DNA from: Fibrobacteria bacterium
Lineage (GTDB): Bacteria > Fibrobacterota > Fibrobacteria > UBA11236
DNA: 42,681 bases
Direction: 5' to 3'
NCBI GenBank assembly: GCA_017881725.1
Contig: JADGQO010000187.1
Span: 1 to 42,681 of the forward strand
The notes under the pieces are model-generated. The model worked only from the letters and a program-made list of their open reading frames with translations, made no database searches and was not told the DNA's origin. Each line of letters opens with the position of its first letter. Position 1 is the first letter of the stretch. A program made the position numbers and the translations under genes. Below, piece after piece: positions 34,247 to 42,655 of the stretch.

Positions 34247-34285
34247 GCGGCTTACCAATCCAAGGGCTTGCGCCAGCAGGTGAAC
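34172..34285 (-). repeat. Direct repeat copy B: purL 3' end plus truncated purQ 5' end
   Basis: The partner of 32452-32563. Here the purL end is intact (FTCWRKPLDW) and the purQ start is truncated. The two copies bracket the three-gene AT-rich cassette exactly. Confidence 0.85.
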
Positions 34286-37200
34286 ATTTCATCCAGTCCG
34301 GCGGAAAAAACTGCGGCGGCGCCGTCACGGATTTCCAAGGTGGGGGAGGATTGGATTTGGCCGATACGCGCGCAGGCGGAACCGGACAGGATTTTTTCAA
34401 ACGCTGGGATGTGTTGCGGCTGCACGGTAAGGACAAATCGGCTTTGGCTTTCCGAAAATAGTTTTACGCCGGTGGGAAGAGACGCGCTGACCGATCTGCC
34501 GGAATCGCCGTCGACCGCAACCGGCAACGCGGATAAATCCACCTTCGCACCCAGCCTGCCGGCCATGCACACTTCGGCGAGGGCGATGAACAAGCCGCCG
34601 TCGGAACAATCATGGGCCGACCGCACCAGACCGGCTTCGATGGCATCGGCGAGGCGGTGATACAACGCCAAAGCGGATTTCGCATCCACCTTGGGAACGG
34701 AATTTCCCATCAGGCCGCGCGCCAGGAAATATTCGGACGCGCCCATTTCATCGTGGGTCGCACCTAATACGTACACGGTGTCACCGGCGGATTTTGCGTC
34801 CATGGTGATGGTTTTTTCCACGTCGTCGATTTTGGCGATGGCGGTGAAGAGCAAGGTGGGCGGCACCGAAATGCGATCCTTGCCACGGCCGTAATCGTTC
34901 TTCATCGAGTCCTTGCCGGAAATCAAGGGTAACCCGTAGGCTACGCAATAATCATAGAGCGCCTGGTTGGACCTTACCAATTGCGCCATTTTGTATTGGC
35001 CGTCCGGCGTGCTTTCGCTTTCCACGGGATCGGGCCAGCAGAAATTATCCAGGCCGGCGATATAACCCGGACGCGCACCTACGGCCACGGCGTTGCGGAC
35101 GGCTTCGTCCAGCGCGCAGGCGGTCATGTGATAGGCGTCGATGTCGCTGTATCTCGGCACGATGCCATGCGAGACCACCAGGCCTTCCTTGCGATCGTAC
35201 AAAGGCCGGATGACGGCTGCGTCGCTGGGGCCATCGGCTTTTTCGCCCACGAAAGGTTTGATCACGCTCATGCCCTGCACTTCATGATCGTATTGCCGCA
35301 CCCAGCTTTCCTTGGAGCAAATATTCAAAGCGCCGAGCAATTCCAGGGCCTCAGCCTTGAGATCCCGTCCGGTCCAAAAGGACGGCGGCGGCTCGGCATG
35401 TCGGGGCGGCGTCCAGCGCGCTTGCAAATGCAGTTTGGGATTGCCTTCATGCAAGAAATCCATGTCCAGGCTGCACACGACTTTGCCTTGGAAATAAGCT
35501 TGGAACAAACCGTCGTTCGTGAACTCGCCCAGGTCGCTGGCTTCCACGCCGCGACGCGCGGCCAATTCCATAAAGGCCGACAAATGCTCCGTCGGAACTG
35601 CAAAGGACATGCGCTCCTGGGCTTCGGAGACTAGAATCTCCCAGGGATCCAATCCGGCATACTTCAACGGAGCTTTTTCCAAATGCAGTTTACATCCGCC
35701 ACCGTGGCTGCTTTCCGCGCCAGGTCCGCTGTGGTTTCCTTCGATGCCTTGGCCATCGTGACCCGCTTGTGCTCCACCGCTTTCCTTGGCCATCTCGCCC
35801 AAGGATGAGGACAATCCGCCCGCGCCATTATCGGTCACGAAGCGGTACAATCCCAAGTCCCGCGCCTCCAAAAGAAAGTCGCCCAACTTTTTTTGCGTGA
35901 TCGGATCGCCGATTTGTACGGCCGAAGTGGGGGAGGCCTCGGTCAATGCCGCCGATGAAAAGGTCGCGCCGTGGATGCCGTCCTTACCGATGCGTCCGCC
36001 CGCCATCACGATGCGGTCGCCCGGTTCGATGGATTTTTGCCAGGAAGGTTTCCCGCCGACTTCGGAAGGAATCAATCCGCCCGTGCCGCAAAAAACCAAG
36101 GGCTTGCCCAGGAATCGATCGTCGAATACGATGCTGCCGTTCACGGTGGGAATGCCGCTTTCATTGCCGCCGTCTCGGACGCCGCGATGCACTTCTTTCA
36201 AAATGCGCCGGGGATGATGGAGCTTCTCGGGAATGGGTTTGGAATAGAACGGCGAGGCGAAACAAAACACGTCGGTATTGAAAATCGGTTTGCAACCCAT
36301 GCCGCAGCCGAGTATGTCGCGGTTCACGCCGACGATGCCTGTCATGGCGCCGCCATAAGGATCCAACGCGCTCGGTGAATTATGGGTCTCGGCCTTCATG
36401 GCGATGTCCCAGCCGTCGCTGAAGGCGATGATGCCGGCGTTATCCGTGAAAACGGATTTGAGCCAGGGAGCCACGGGTTTCACTTTTTCGGTGGCCGCGC
36501 GGATATAGGTTTTGAACAAGGAATGGATGGCGTGACGTTCGCCTTTTTCATCCGTGTAGTCCACATCGGCGGCGAAGATTTTGTGCTTGCAATGTTCGCT
36601 CCAGGTTTGGGCGATCACTTCCAGCTCCACGTCCGTGGGCGCGGCGGGAAGTCCGGCGGCGGCGCGTCGAGCGGTTAGGGCCGGGTCGGCATAATAGGCT
36701 TTGATGGCGCGCATTTCCGCGATGGTTAGCGCCAGGATTTTTTCATCCGACAATTTGGTGAGGCCGGCATCGTCATCCGGCAAATCGATGCTGCGGGATT
36801 CGGGCTGATGCTTGAACGTGACTCGACCGCTTTGGGCCGGGATGCCGGGCGATTTTTTCCATTCTTCCCGAGAACGGATCACATAGGTTTCGATGAGCGG
36901 ATTGGCGAAAAGTTTCGTCGCGAGAATTTCCGCGTCGGCGCGCGTCAAGGCTTGGGACTGGCCGCTCCATAACAGGAACTGACGGCTGGTGAAAACTTGA
37001 TCCTCGTCGGTAAGTTTGCGCCCGAGCAAATCGGCGATGCCTTCACGACTGGATCGTCCCACATTGTCCGTGACGCCGGGTTTGAAGCCCACTTCGACGA
37101 CGAAGTCGAAATCGGAATTCGACGGCGAGGTACCCGCCAGCGGTTTATGAATGGAAACGGATTCCGTAATCGGATCGGTCAGCAACTCTTCGGCGATGGA

Positions 37201-37362
37201 ACGGGATTCGGAATCCGACAATTCCATTTCCAAGGTATAGGCGGCGATGACGGCTACGCGTGCAACGGGTAAATGGAAGTTTTCTTGGATCGATGACAGG
37301 ACTTTTCGAGCTGGGGAGTCGGTGGCCGGATTTTTTTGGCCGACCTCTATGCGTGTGAGCAA
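34252..37362 (-). CDS. purL: Phosphoribosylformylglycinamidine synthase, PurS-PurL type
   Basis: The 1036-residue enzyme forms FGAM from FGAR, ATP and glutamine-derived ammonia. Residues about 1-75 and 85-165 look like two PurS-like units (VEVGFKPGVTDNVGR). The catalytic PurL core follows: TWSEHCKHKIFAADVDY, ETHNSPSALDPYGGAMTGIV, GGRIGKDGIHGATFSS, DNGAGGLSSSLGEMAKESGG, EILVSEAQERM and SGKDSMKNDYG. PurQ is encoded separately, so the length falls between small PurL (about 740) and single-chain PurL (about 1290). Residues about 531-555 are a Gly/His/Ser-rich stretch (HDGQGIEGNHSGPGAESSHG) interrupting the conserved ESGG/CKL region. The start is TTG 37360-37362, preceded by AGAGGA. Confidence 0.93.
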   Translation of the reverse strand: MLTRIEVGQKNPATDSPARKVLSSIQENFHLPVARVAVIAAYTLEMELSDSESRSIAEELLTDPITESVSIHKPLAGTSPSNSDFDFVVEVGFKPGVTDNVGRSSREGIADLLGRKLTDEDQVFTSRQFLLWSGQSQALTRADAEILATKLFANPLIETYVIRSREEWKKSPGIPAQSGRVTFKHQPESRSIDLPDDDAGLTKLSDEKILALTIAEMRAIKAYYADPALTARRAAAGLPAAPTDVELEVIAQTWSEHCKHKIFAADVDYTDEKGERHAIHSLFKTYIRAATEKVKPVAPWLKSVFTDNAGIIAFSDGWDIAMKAETHNSPSALDPYGGAMTGIVGVNRDILGCGMGCKPIFNTDVFCFASPFYSKPIPEKLHHPRRILKEVHRGVRDGGNESGIPTVNGSIVFDDRFLGKPLVFCGTGGLIPSEVGGKPSWQKSIEPGDRIVMAGGRIGKDGIHGATFSSAALTEASPTSAVQIGDPITQKKLGDFLLEARDLGLYRFVTDNGAGGLSSSLGEMAKESGGAQAGHDGQGIEGNHSGPGAESSHGGGCKLHLEKAPLKYAGLDPWEILVSEAQERMSFAVPTEHLSAFMELAARRGVEASDLGEFTNDGLFQAYFQGKVVCSLDMDFLHEGNPKLHLQARWTPPRHAEPPPSFWTGRDLKAEALELLGALNICSKESWVRQYDHEVQGMSVIKPFVGEKADGPSDAAVIRPLYDRKEGLVVSHGIVPRYSDIDAYHMTACALDEAVRNAVAVGARPGYIAGLDNFCWPDPVESESTPDGQYKMAQLVRSNQALYDYCVAYGLPLISGKDSMKNDYGRGKDRISVPPTLLFTAIAKIDDVEKTITMDAKSAGDTVYVLGATHDEMGASEYFLARGLMGNSVPKVDAKSALALYHRLADAIEAGLVRSAHDCSDGGLFIALAEVCMAGRLGAKVDLSALPVAVDGDSGRSVSASLPTGVKLFSESQSRFVLTVQPQHIPAFEKILSGSACARIGQIQSSPTLEIRDGAAAVFSAGLDEMFTCWRKPLDW

Positions 37363-37474
37363 AATTTCCTCTGGCTGCGGAACCGTAAAAGCCGGCGCCG
37401 TGCCGCAGAGCCGTCGCCGTAGCGGTAAAGTTAGTTCCCCTGGCCAAGCGCTCCAACAGGAGGAGGGTTAGTCA

Positions 37475-37505
37475 CGCGAGGACTTTTTCAATATCCTGTT
37501 AAAGC
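37475..37505 (+). repeat. Intergenic 31-bp repeat, copy 2
   Basis: 28 of 31 bases match copy 1 at 20528-20558. It lies between the Panacea gene stop and the purL start. AACAGGA (37455-37461) can pair with TCCTGTT (37494-37500), but the terminator arm present at copy 1 is missing here. Confidence 0.6.
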
Positions 37506-37521
37506 GACGAAACCCTTTGAT

Positions 37522-38220
37522 TCAACGGGATTCGGTTGTGAGTGGCAGGGATAAATCCGCGTATTGAGCCGGGGTTTCCGAAATCCAATCCATTCCGGCC
37601 GACCCTGCCGTCTCTCTCCCGGAGTCGCGCGCCCACACCCAATGTGCGCCGTCCTGGAATTCATCCCGGCGTTGGTTTAACCGGCGCGGAATCGTTTCGA
37701 TCTCGCAGTCGGGTGAATCGATGCGGCCAAATAAGGCCAAGGCATACGGGATTTCTTCCCGTGGACGGGCGAAGGACCAAGGCACCTGCAATAAATCGGC
37801 GGCCTCCGGTTCCCTTCCAGTAAATGGGCGCATGAACTGAGGTTGGTAGTGCCGAATTACCAATTCCAAAACGGCGATTTCCTCCCCGTCAAAAATGCGC
37901 AGATTCGGAAATCGACCGGCCACGGGATGTGTCGCGACATGGAGGCCATCAGGATGCGGGTTTTCCACCCAGGTAAGGTCTCGGTTTTCCTCCAGCTCTT
38001 TCAGCAATTTCGCCCAGCCGCGCGGTGCGGGACCATGCGCCTCGCGCCGGTAGGAATAACCGGTAATCGGAAATCCATTCTGGCGAAAATGCAGAAAGTC
38101 GGCTTGGAATAGGATGCGGGCCAGACGTGGACGACTCAGTGCTTCATTGGCGCGGCAGCGTATTGCGATGTGCAGAAGCATTTCACGCATACGCGGAGGA
38201 TCAACCGGAAAGCGGGTCAT
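37522..38220 (-). CDS. Panacea (DUF4065/SocA-like) domain protein
   Basis: The 232-residue protein has the Panacea-type pattern in its first 130 residues: LARILFQADFLHFRQNGFPI, TGYSYRREAHGPAPRGWAKL and DGEEIAVLELVIRHY. This domain is known as an antitoxin domain in toxin-antitoxin pairs and as an adaptor in SocA. The C-terminal 90 residues show no known domain. AGGAG lies 9 bases before ATG 38220. No obvious toxin gene is adjacent (purL lies on one side and a degenerate pentapeptide gene on the other), so it may be an orphan antitoxin or have another role. Confidence 0.75.
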   Translation of the reverse strand: MTRFPVDPPRMREMLLHIAIRCRANEALSRPRLARILFQADFLHFRQNGFPITGYSYRREAHGPAPRGWAKLLKELEENRDLTWVENPHPDGLHVATHPVAGRFPNLRIFDGEEIAVLELVIRHYQPQFMRPFTGREPEAADLLQVPWSFARPREEIPYALALFGRIDSPDCEIETIPRRLNQRRDEFQDGAHWVWARDSGRETAGSAGMDWISETPAQYADLSLPLTTESR

Positions 38221-38321
38221 GGGGAGATGCTCCTATCAGTCATTTCAATTCTTCCAAAAAAATAAATCCAACCCATGTCGAAAAGTTTACCGCAAGGTAA
38301 CGCTTTGTAACAAACGGCGAT

Positions 38322-39398
38322 TCACGAAGGCTGGGTCGTACTTTGGCCGACGGCTTTTAAAAAAGCCTCGTCGCCGTCCAAAGTTTGTCCGATAAGCTCC
38401 ACGTCGTGGAAATTACGGTCCACCAGAGTCAAATTGCGCAACGTGACGTTCGTGAAGCGGCAATCGGTAAACGTGCATTTTTCCAATCGGCAATTTTCAA
38501 AGCGGACGTTTTTGAAACCCTGCTTTTTCCAGGACCATTTTTCCAATCCCGATATCGTCACGCCGTTCCAATCGCATCCGATCCAAGCGGTGTCGACAAC
38601 GCGCAGGCCGCGCAGAATAAGGCCTGTCAGCCGGCTGTCCGAAAAGGTTGAGTCGGCCATGGCCACGGCTTGCAATTCGCATTTCCGGAATTCGGTGCCG
38701 GACCAGCGCACATCGTTTAACGCGGCGCCGCTGACGCGGAGATCCTCCATGATCGATTCTTCCAGGAAGGAAAGGCTTTTCAACGCGCTTCCCTGGAGAC
38801 GAAGGCGCTCCACCCGGCTTCTTCCCAAGACCTTTAACCGTGTGACTTTGCAACCCTGGATTGCCAGGTCGGCCAAAGTCGCGTCGCGCAATGCCCAATC
38901 ATCCAAGGCGCTGGCGCGGAAGTCGCCGCCCGTCAGCGAACTGGCCTGGAAATTTAGGTCGTCCACCTTGCTCGCATCGATGGTATTCCGGCACATTTCC
39001 GAGTTATCCAAGCGAACCCGGCGCAGGGAGGACATGCGCAGGACATTGTCCGTGAAACGGAAGTTCGAACCTTCCGGAGTATCGAGGCGGGACATGCGCT
39101 TGGTATTATTGCCGCCGGTCGCGGTGTAGGCCGTGTGCCCCGGAGCGCGTGATGCGCCGAAGTCCTTGCCGGCTTTGCTTGAATCAAAAGTCGAATCCAA
39201 CGCCGACTTGAGCGAGTCGTTGAATTTGGAAAACAAAGGCCCCATCAGATCCGACATATTCCAGTCCAGTTGCGCGCCTGATCCTGGCGTAGCATGCGTG
39301 TTACCGTGGGACAATTCTTCAATCAGTTCCGCGGCCTGTTCGTCGGTGAGCTTGCCGTCCTTGTTCATTTGCAGTACGCGTTGGATTTCCTGTTTCAT
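38322..39398 (-). CDS. Degenerate pentapeptide-repeat-like protein with SHOCT-like N-terminus
   Basis: The 358-residue protein begins with a short helical SHOCT-like segment (MNKDGKLTDEQAAELIEEL). A Gly/Ser-rich linker follows, then about 240 residues of irregular five-residue-type repeats typical of a right-handed beta-helix (FRKCELQAVAMADSTFSDSR, FENCRLEKCTFTDCRFTN). It has no signal peptide. GAGGAG precedes its ATG. It lies 12 bp after the DUF2089 gene, likely the same operon. The repeat is looser than classic A(D/N)LXX proteins. Function is unknown; a scaffold or nucleic-acid-mimic role is possible but unsupported. Confidence 0.65.
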   Translation of the reverse strand: MKQEIQRVLQMNKDGKLTDEQAAELIEELSHGNTHATPGSGAQLDWNMSDLMGPLFSKFNDSLKSALDSTFDSSKAGKDFGASRAPGHTAYTATGGNNTKRMSRLDTPEGSNFRFTDNVLRMSSLRRVRLDNSEMCRNTIDASKVDDLNFQASSLTGGDFRASALDDWALRDATLADLAIQGCKVTRLKVLGRSRVERLRLQGSALKSLSFLEESIMEDLRVSGAALNDVRWSGTEFRKCELQAVAMADSTFSDSRLTGLILRGLRVVDTAWIGCDWNGVTISGLEKWSWKKQGFKNVRFENCRLEKCTFTDCRFTNVTLRNLTLVDRNFHDVELIGQTLDGDEAFLKAVGQSTTQPS

Positions 39399-39410
39399 TT
39401 TCCCCGCTCC

Positions 39411-39860
39411 TCAAGATTTTATTTTCAAACGGCGGATGCGTTCCATGGCCTCTGCAAACGGGATTTTTCCCGCTTCCAATCCTTGTAAGACGGCTCTCAC
39501 ATCCCCGGTTAATTCACTGGGTTCGCCGTTCGATTTTGGGTTCAGTTTTGGATCTCCACCGGTGCTGTGCGGTTCCGGAATCGTTTCGCTTTCGTCTCCC
39601 GCCAGTTTATGCTTCAAGGCGGTGATCCTCGCCCGAATGGTCGGGTAGCTTAATCCCAAGGCCGACTCCATGTCCCGAATTCGCCCTTCCGATCGGACGA
39701 AGATGCGAAGAAAGTGGAGGTCCTCGGCGCTGAGCAAAGCGAACTCGTTAAACTGGAATGGTCCTTCCATTTTGATTTCACAATGTGGGCAAGCCAGGAT
39801 CTTAGGCTGCAAGGCTTCATGGCAGGATGGACAGGCCAAATTGGAATCCAGGAGTTTCAT
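39411..39860 (-). CDS. DUF2089 domain protein (zinc-ribbon plus helix-turn-helix)
   Basis: The 149-residue protein has two CxxC pairs at the N-terminus (CPSCHEALQPKILACPHC) forming a zinc ribbon. The DUF2089 core follows: LSAEDLHFLRIFVRSEGRIR, then MESALGLSYPTIRARITAL, a helix-turn-helix. A charged linker leads to a C-terminal SHOCT-like tail (VLQGLEAGKIPFAEAMERI) similar to the N-terminus of the next gene. It is probably a regulator of its own operon with the pentapeptide-like gene. The upstream 205 bp are very AT-rich and probably hold the promoter. Confidence 0.85.
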   Translation of the reverse strand: MKLLDSNLACPSCHEALQPKILACPHCEIKMEGPFQFNEFALLSAEDLHFLRIFVRSEGRIRDMESALGLSYPTIRARITALKHKLAGDESETIPEPHSTGGDPKLNPKSNGEPSELTGDVRAVLQGLEAGKIPFAEAMERIRRLKIKS

Positions 39861-40065
39861 ATATTGAATTATAATTTAAAATATGAAAAAATTTGTGATA
39901 AATAATCGTCATATCCAACCCAAAATCGGAAGTTTTCCCAAATTTTGGGAAAATTCAGAAATTTTAGGAAAGGGAGGACTTCGCCTGGAAAAAGGTTGTC
40001 CTAAAGGTCCCAGAAATTTTGCCGATAAATAACCAGGGTGCGTTGCGCCCGAAAGGGGTCAGGAC

Positions 40066-40260
40066 ATGCAGGTCAGTTCAACCGGAGGCGGATCGGTCGC
40101 CACCAGCCAGGTACATGCAAACCGTGCGTCACAGGAGGCTGTGGAAAAGAAATCCGAGGAAGCACAGGAGAGCGCCGCCCAGGAAGCCCGGGAACAGGCG
40201 AAGTCCAATCGAGGGGGCGCGGCAGCCGGAATGGGAGATCAGGTCGACGTGTCGGGTTGA
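40066..40260 (+). CDS. Small hydrophilic Gln/Glu/Ala-rich protein
   Basis: This 64-residue ORF has GGGGTCAGG before its ATG (SD-like), and an intrinsic terminator 24 bases after its stop, which makes it a convincing single-gene unit. The product is highly charged, with a predicted helix (ASQEAVEKKSEEAQESAAQE) and a Gly-rich C-terminus. The N-terminal MQVSSTGGGSVATSQ is loosely like YjfB-type small motility proteins, but I would not assign that family. Confidence 0.6.
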   Translation: MQVSSTGGGSVATSQVHANRASQEAVEKKSEEAQESAAQEAREQAKSNRGGAAAGMGDQVDVSG

Positions 40261-40283
40261 GAAGGAGGTCCCGCTCCATCATG

Positions 40284-40315
40284 GCCCGGACTCAAGGTAG
40301 CCCGGGCTTTTTTTT
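40284..40315 (+). terminator. Intrinsic terminator of the small 40066 gene
   Basis: GCCCGG (40284-40289) pairs with CCGGGC (40302-40307), followed directly by eight T residues. Confidence 0.85.
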
Positions 40316-40336
40316 GCCTACAGTTTTAGATGTCGC

Positions 40337-41461
40337 TCACGGAGTCACCGCGACGTCCAGGATGCGGAAGGTTCCGGGTTTCAAAGCGGGCCGCGGCTTA
40401 GGTTCTTGCGCCGTTGCCTCTGGAGTCGGTCCAAAATCCGCAGTGGGTAAATATAAATGGTGGGTTTTGGCATTGAGCGCCAAGGTGCGAGCGCCGGCTT
40501 GAGTGGGAATGGTAGATAGAAGCGCATAGCCGCCTTTCTCGTCCTCCCCGATCACCGAAATCGAGCCGTCCCCGTTGGAAGTATATACACGCCGCCATTG
40601 CGAATCGAACTCGGCTCCGTCGACGCGCGACCCGATGGGCGCTGTTCCGATGACCTTGCCCGACCGATAGTCGGAAATCACGAGCAGGCGGTTGTCGCAG
40701 GCGCTGAATAAGCGGCCCTTCGCGGCGTCAATGGCGAGGCCGCTGGGACCCTCGCCGGGAGCGAGGCTCCATTGCCGGGTTACGCGCAGCGCGCGCGCAT
40801 CCAAGACGACAACGCGGTTGCTGTCTTCTAAGTTGACATACACGTTACCCTGTCCGTCGGCGGCGGCGAATTCCGGCTTGCCCGGTAGATTGATCACTCC
40901 GACGGCCTTGGCCTGCGCGGGATCGACGACGACGGCGTTGTGGGATTTTCCATTGAAGACGAAGATGTTTTTCGTGGCAGGTTCGTACAGAATGATGTCC
41001 GGATTGAGTCCTTCCACATGGATGCGGCCCAGGGTGGCCAAAGTTTTCAAATCGAAATAAACGACAGCCGTGTCCTTGCCCGCCGTAATAAACCCGCGCC
41101 GGCAATCCGGGGCGATGGCGACGGCATGCGCGCCCCTTACGTTAGGAATGGAACCGACTTCCTTGCCATTCGAGGCATCCAATACCTGGATGCCATCGCC
41201 ATGCGTTACGAAGAGACGGTTGGACGCGGAATCGGCCCAGAGACAATCCCATCTTCCTTCTCCGGCCACGGAAAAGGTCCGCACAATCCGATAGGCGCCG
41301 GAGGGAGACGATGAGGTTGAAGGAGCGGCGGATTTCAACGCCGGATTCGGCGCGGAGGCCGCGGCATTTGGTGCGGACGCTGCGGCGGACAGGACTTCGG
41401 GTAACAGGACGGTCAGGCCCAGGGATAATTTAAGTGTGATTTTGAGAAAGGATTTTTTCAT
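40337..41461 (-). CDS. YncE-like secreted beta-propeller protein
   Basis: From ATG 41461 the 374-residue product has a signal peptide (LKLSLGLTVLLPEVLSAAA). An Ala/Pro/Ser-rich linker with repeated AASAPN follows, then a seven-bladed-type propeller of YncE-like repeats: LFVTHGDGIQVLDASNGKEV, AVAIAPDCRRGFITAGKD, VVVDPAQAKAVGVINLPGKP and GPSGLAIDAAKGRLFSACDN. Such proteins are periplasmic, and some bind DNA or cofactors; the role here is unknown. An upstream in-frame start at 41491 is less likely because it adds charged residues before the leader. Confidence 0.8.
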   Translation of the reverse strand: MKKSFLKITLKLSLGLTVLLPEVLSAAASAPNAAASAPNPALKSAAPSTSSSPSGAYRIVRTFSVAGEGRWDCLWADSASNRLFVTHGDGIQVLDASNGKEVGSIPNVRGAHAVAIAPDCRRGFITAGKDTAVVYFDLKTLATLGRIHVEGLNPDIILYEPATKNIFVFNGKSHNAVVVDPAQAKAVGVINLPGKPEFAAADGQGNVYVNLEDSNRVVVLDARALRVTRQWSLAPGEGPSGLAIDAAKGRLFSACDNRLLVISDYRSGKVIGTAPIGSRVDGAEFDSQWRRVYTSNGDGSISVIGEDEKGGYALLSTIPTQAGARTLALNAKTHHLYLPTADFGPTPEATAQEPKPRPALKPGTFRILDVAVTP

Positions 41462-41540
41462 ATGCTGAAAGTCTAGCTTCAATCCTTCCATTATGCCGGT
41501 TCCGGGTAATTTTCTAAGTTTCCGTCACCCTGGGTTCGGT

Positions 41541-41616
41541 GTCCCCATAGCTCAACAGGATAGAGCAATAGTTTCCTAAACTGTTGATCGCCGTTCGAGT
41601 CGGCGTGGGGACACCA
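41541..41616 (+). tRNA. tRNA-Arg (anticodon CCT)
   Basis: Cloverleaf: acceptor GTCCCCA / TGGGGAC, D-arm GCTCAACAGGATAGAGC, anticodon arm ATAGT-TTCCTAA-ACTGT, T-arm CGCCG-TTCGAGT-CGGCG, discriminator A and encoded CCA. Anticodon CCT reads the rare Arg codon AGG. Confidence 0.93.
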
Positions 41617-41674
41617 GGCCTAGGCCATCAATGCCGACCGCATCGGTAACAAATGCGGAACGGATAAGGAACGG

Positions 41675-42655
41675 ATGTTTCCTGCATACGGCGGAAAATC
41701 GCGATACCCCTCGGAAAATTTCATGACGGAAACACCTCAGATTCGTAGGGCCGATTCCTGGCTAATTGTCATTGGTTTCCTTATGGCGATGGCACTGGGA
41801 ACGCCGGGGGCCCAACCCGAAATGTCGGTGACTGAGCCGATCTATAAATTACATCCAGGATGGGATTATCCCCTTTTGGGTCTAGGACTCATTGGGGCAG
41901 GAGCGGCCTTCGCTTGGGAATGGGACATGGCGGGAAAAAAAATTGACCCTGCCGATTTCCGTCGTTCGGAAATCCCGCCTTTTGATCGATGGGTAATAGG
42001 GAGCTTTTCTGCGGGGTTATCGCGAACGAGCGACGTATTAATCTTAGGTGAAGGCCTATTGCCGGTCGGGCTTACGGCACTCGATTTTGGCCGTAAGGCG
42101 GAAAGTTTTTCCGAGGCATGGCGGGATGCCGTTTTATACGGAGAAGTCGTGACGGCGGCGTCGATGGTGAGCATCGGAGCAAAAATCTTGAGGATGCATC
42201 CCCGGCCGTTGGTTTTTACGGATGCGGCGCCGAATTCAGAAAGAACATCGGGTGATGCGCGGAGCAGTTTCATGTCCGAGCATACCACGGGAGCTTTCGC
42301 CGCGGCCGTATTCGGGGCATACACCTTCCAATTGCGTCATCCGAATTCGCCGGCTTTGCCTTACCTCTGGGGCGGCGCTTTGGGCCTGGCCACGGCTGTC
42401 GGCGCGTTGCGGGTCGCGTCAGGAAAACACTTTCCTTCGGACGTGCTAGCCGGAGCCCTTTGCGGCGGGCTGATCGGATACGCTGTCCCGCGCTTGCACC
42501 TGGTTAACCCGGAAAGGGGGGAAATGCCCGGACGGACCGATGAATCGGATGCGACCAACCCCGGCCAAAATTTCTGGAATCGATTGTCCTTCGCTTTGTT
42601 TCCGGGAGCAGATGGAGTAACACCAATGTTACGGATATCCCTGGTTCTCCCTTGA
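41675..42655 (+). CDS. PAP2 superfamily phosphatase (membrane or secreted)
   Basis: The 326-residue protein has the three acid-phosphatase motifs: KILRMHPRP (Lys170, Arg177, Pro178), SFMSEHTTGA (Ser201/His203 region) and LRVASGKHFPSDVLAG (Arg246, His252, Asp256). An N-terminal hydrophobic segment (LIVIGFLMAMALGTPGA) is a signal or anchor, and further hydrophobic stretches surround the motifs. Family members remove phosphate from lipids such as undecaprenyl pyrophosphate or phosphatidic acid. AAGGAACGG precedes ATG 41675; ATG 41723 is an alternative start. It follows tRNA-Arg. Confidence 0.85.
   Translation: MFPAYGGKSRYPSENFMTETPQIRRADSWLIVIGFLMAMALGTPGAQPEMSVTEPIYKLHPGWDYPLLGLGLIGAGAAFAWEWDMAGKKIDPADFRRSEIPPFDRWVIGSFSAGLSRTSDVLILGEGLLPVGLTALDFGRKAESFSEAWRDAVLYGEVVTAASMVSIGAKILRMHPRPLVFTDAAPNSERTSGDARSSFMSEHTTGAFAAAVFGAYTFQLRHPNSPALPYLWGGALGLATAVGALRVASGKHFPSDVLAGALCGGLIGYAVPRLHLVNPERGEMPGRTDESDATNPGQNFWNRLSFALFPGADGVTPMLRISLVLP

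Noticed and set aside
33864..34436. 190-codon minus-strand ORF running through the purL 3' end into the cassette
   Set aside because: Its upstream part is out of frame within purL and across the repeat; only the part from ATG 34139 is plausible, and it is listed separately.
34981..35634. 217-codon plus-strand ORF opposite purL
   Set aside because: Antisense to conserved purL blocks; no ribosome-binding site.
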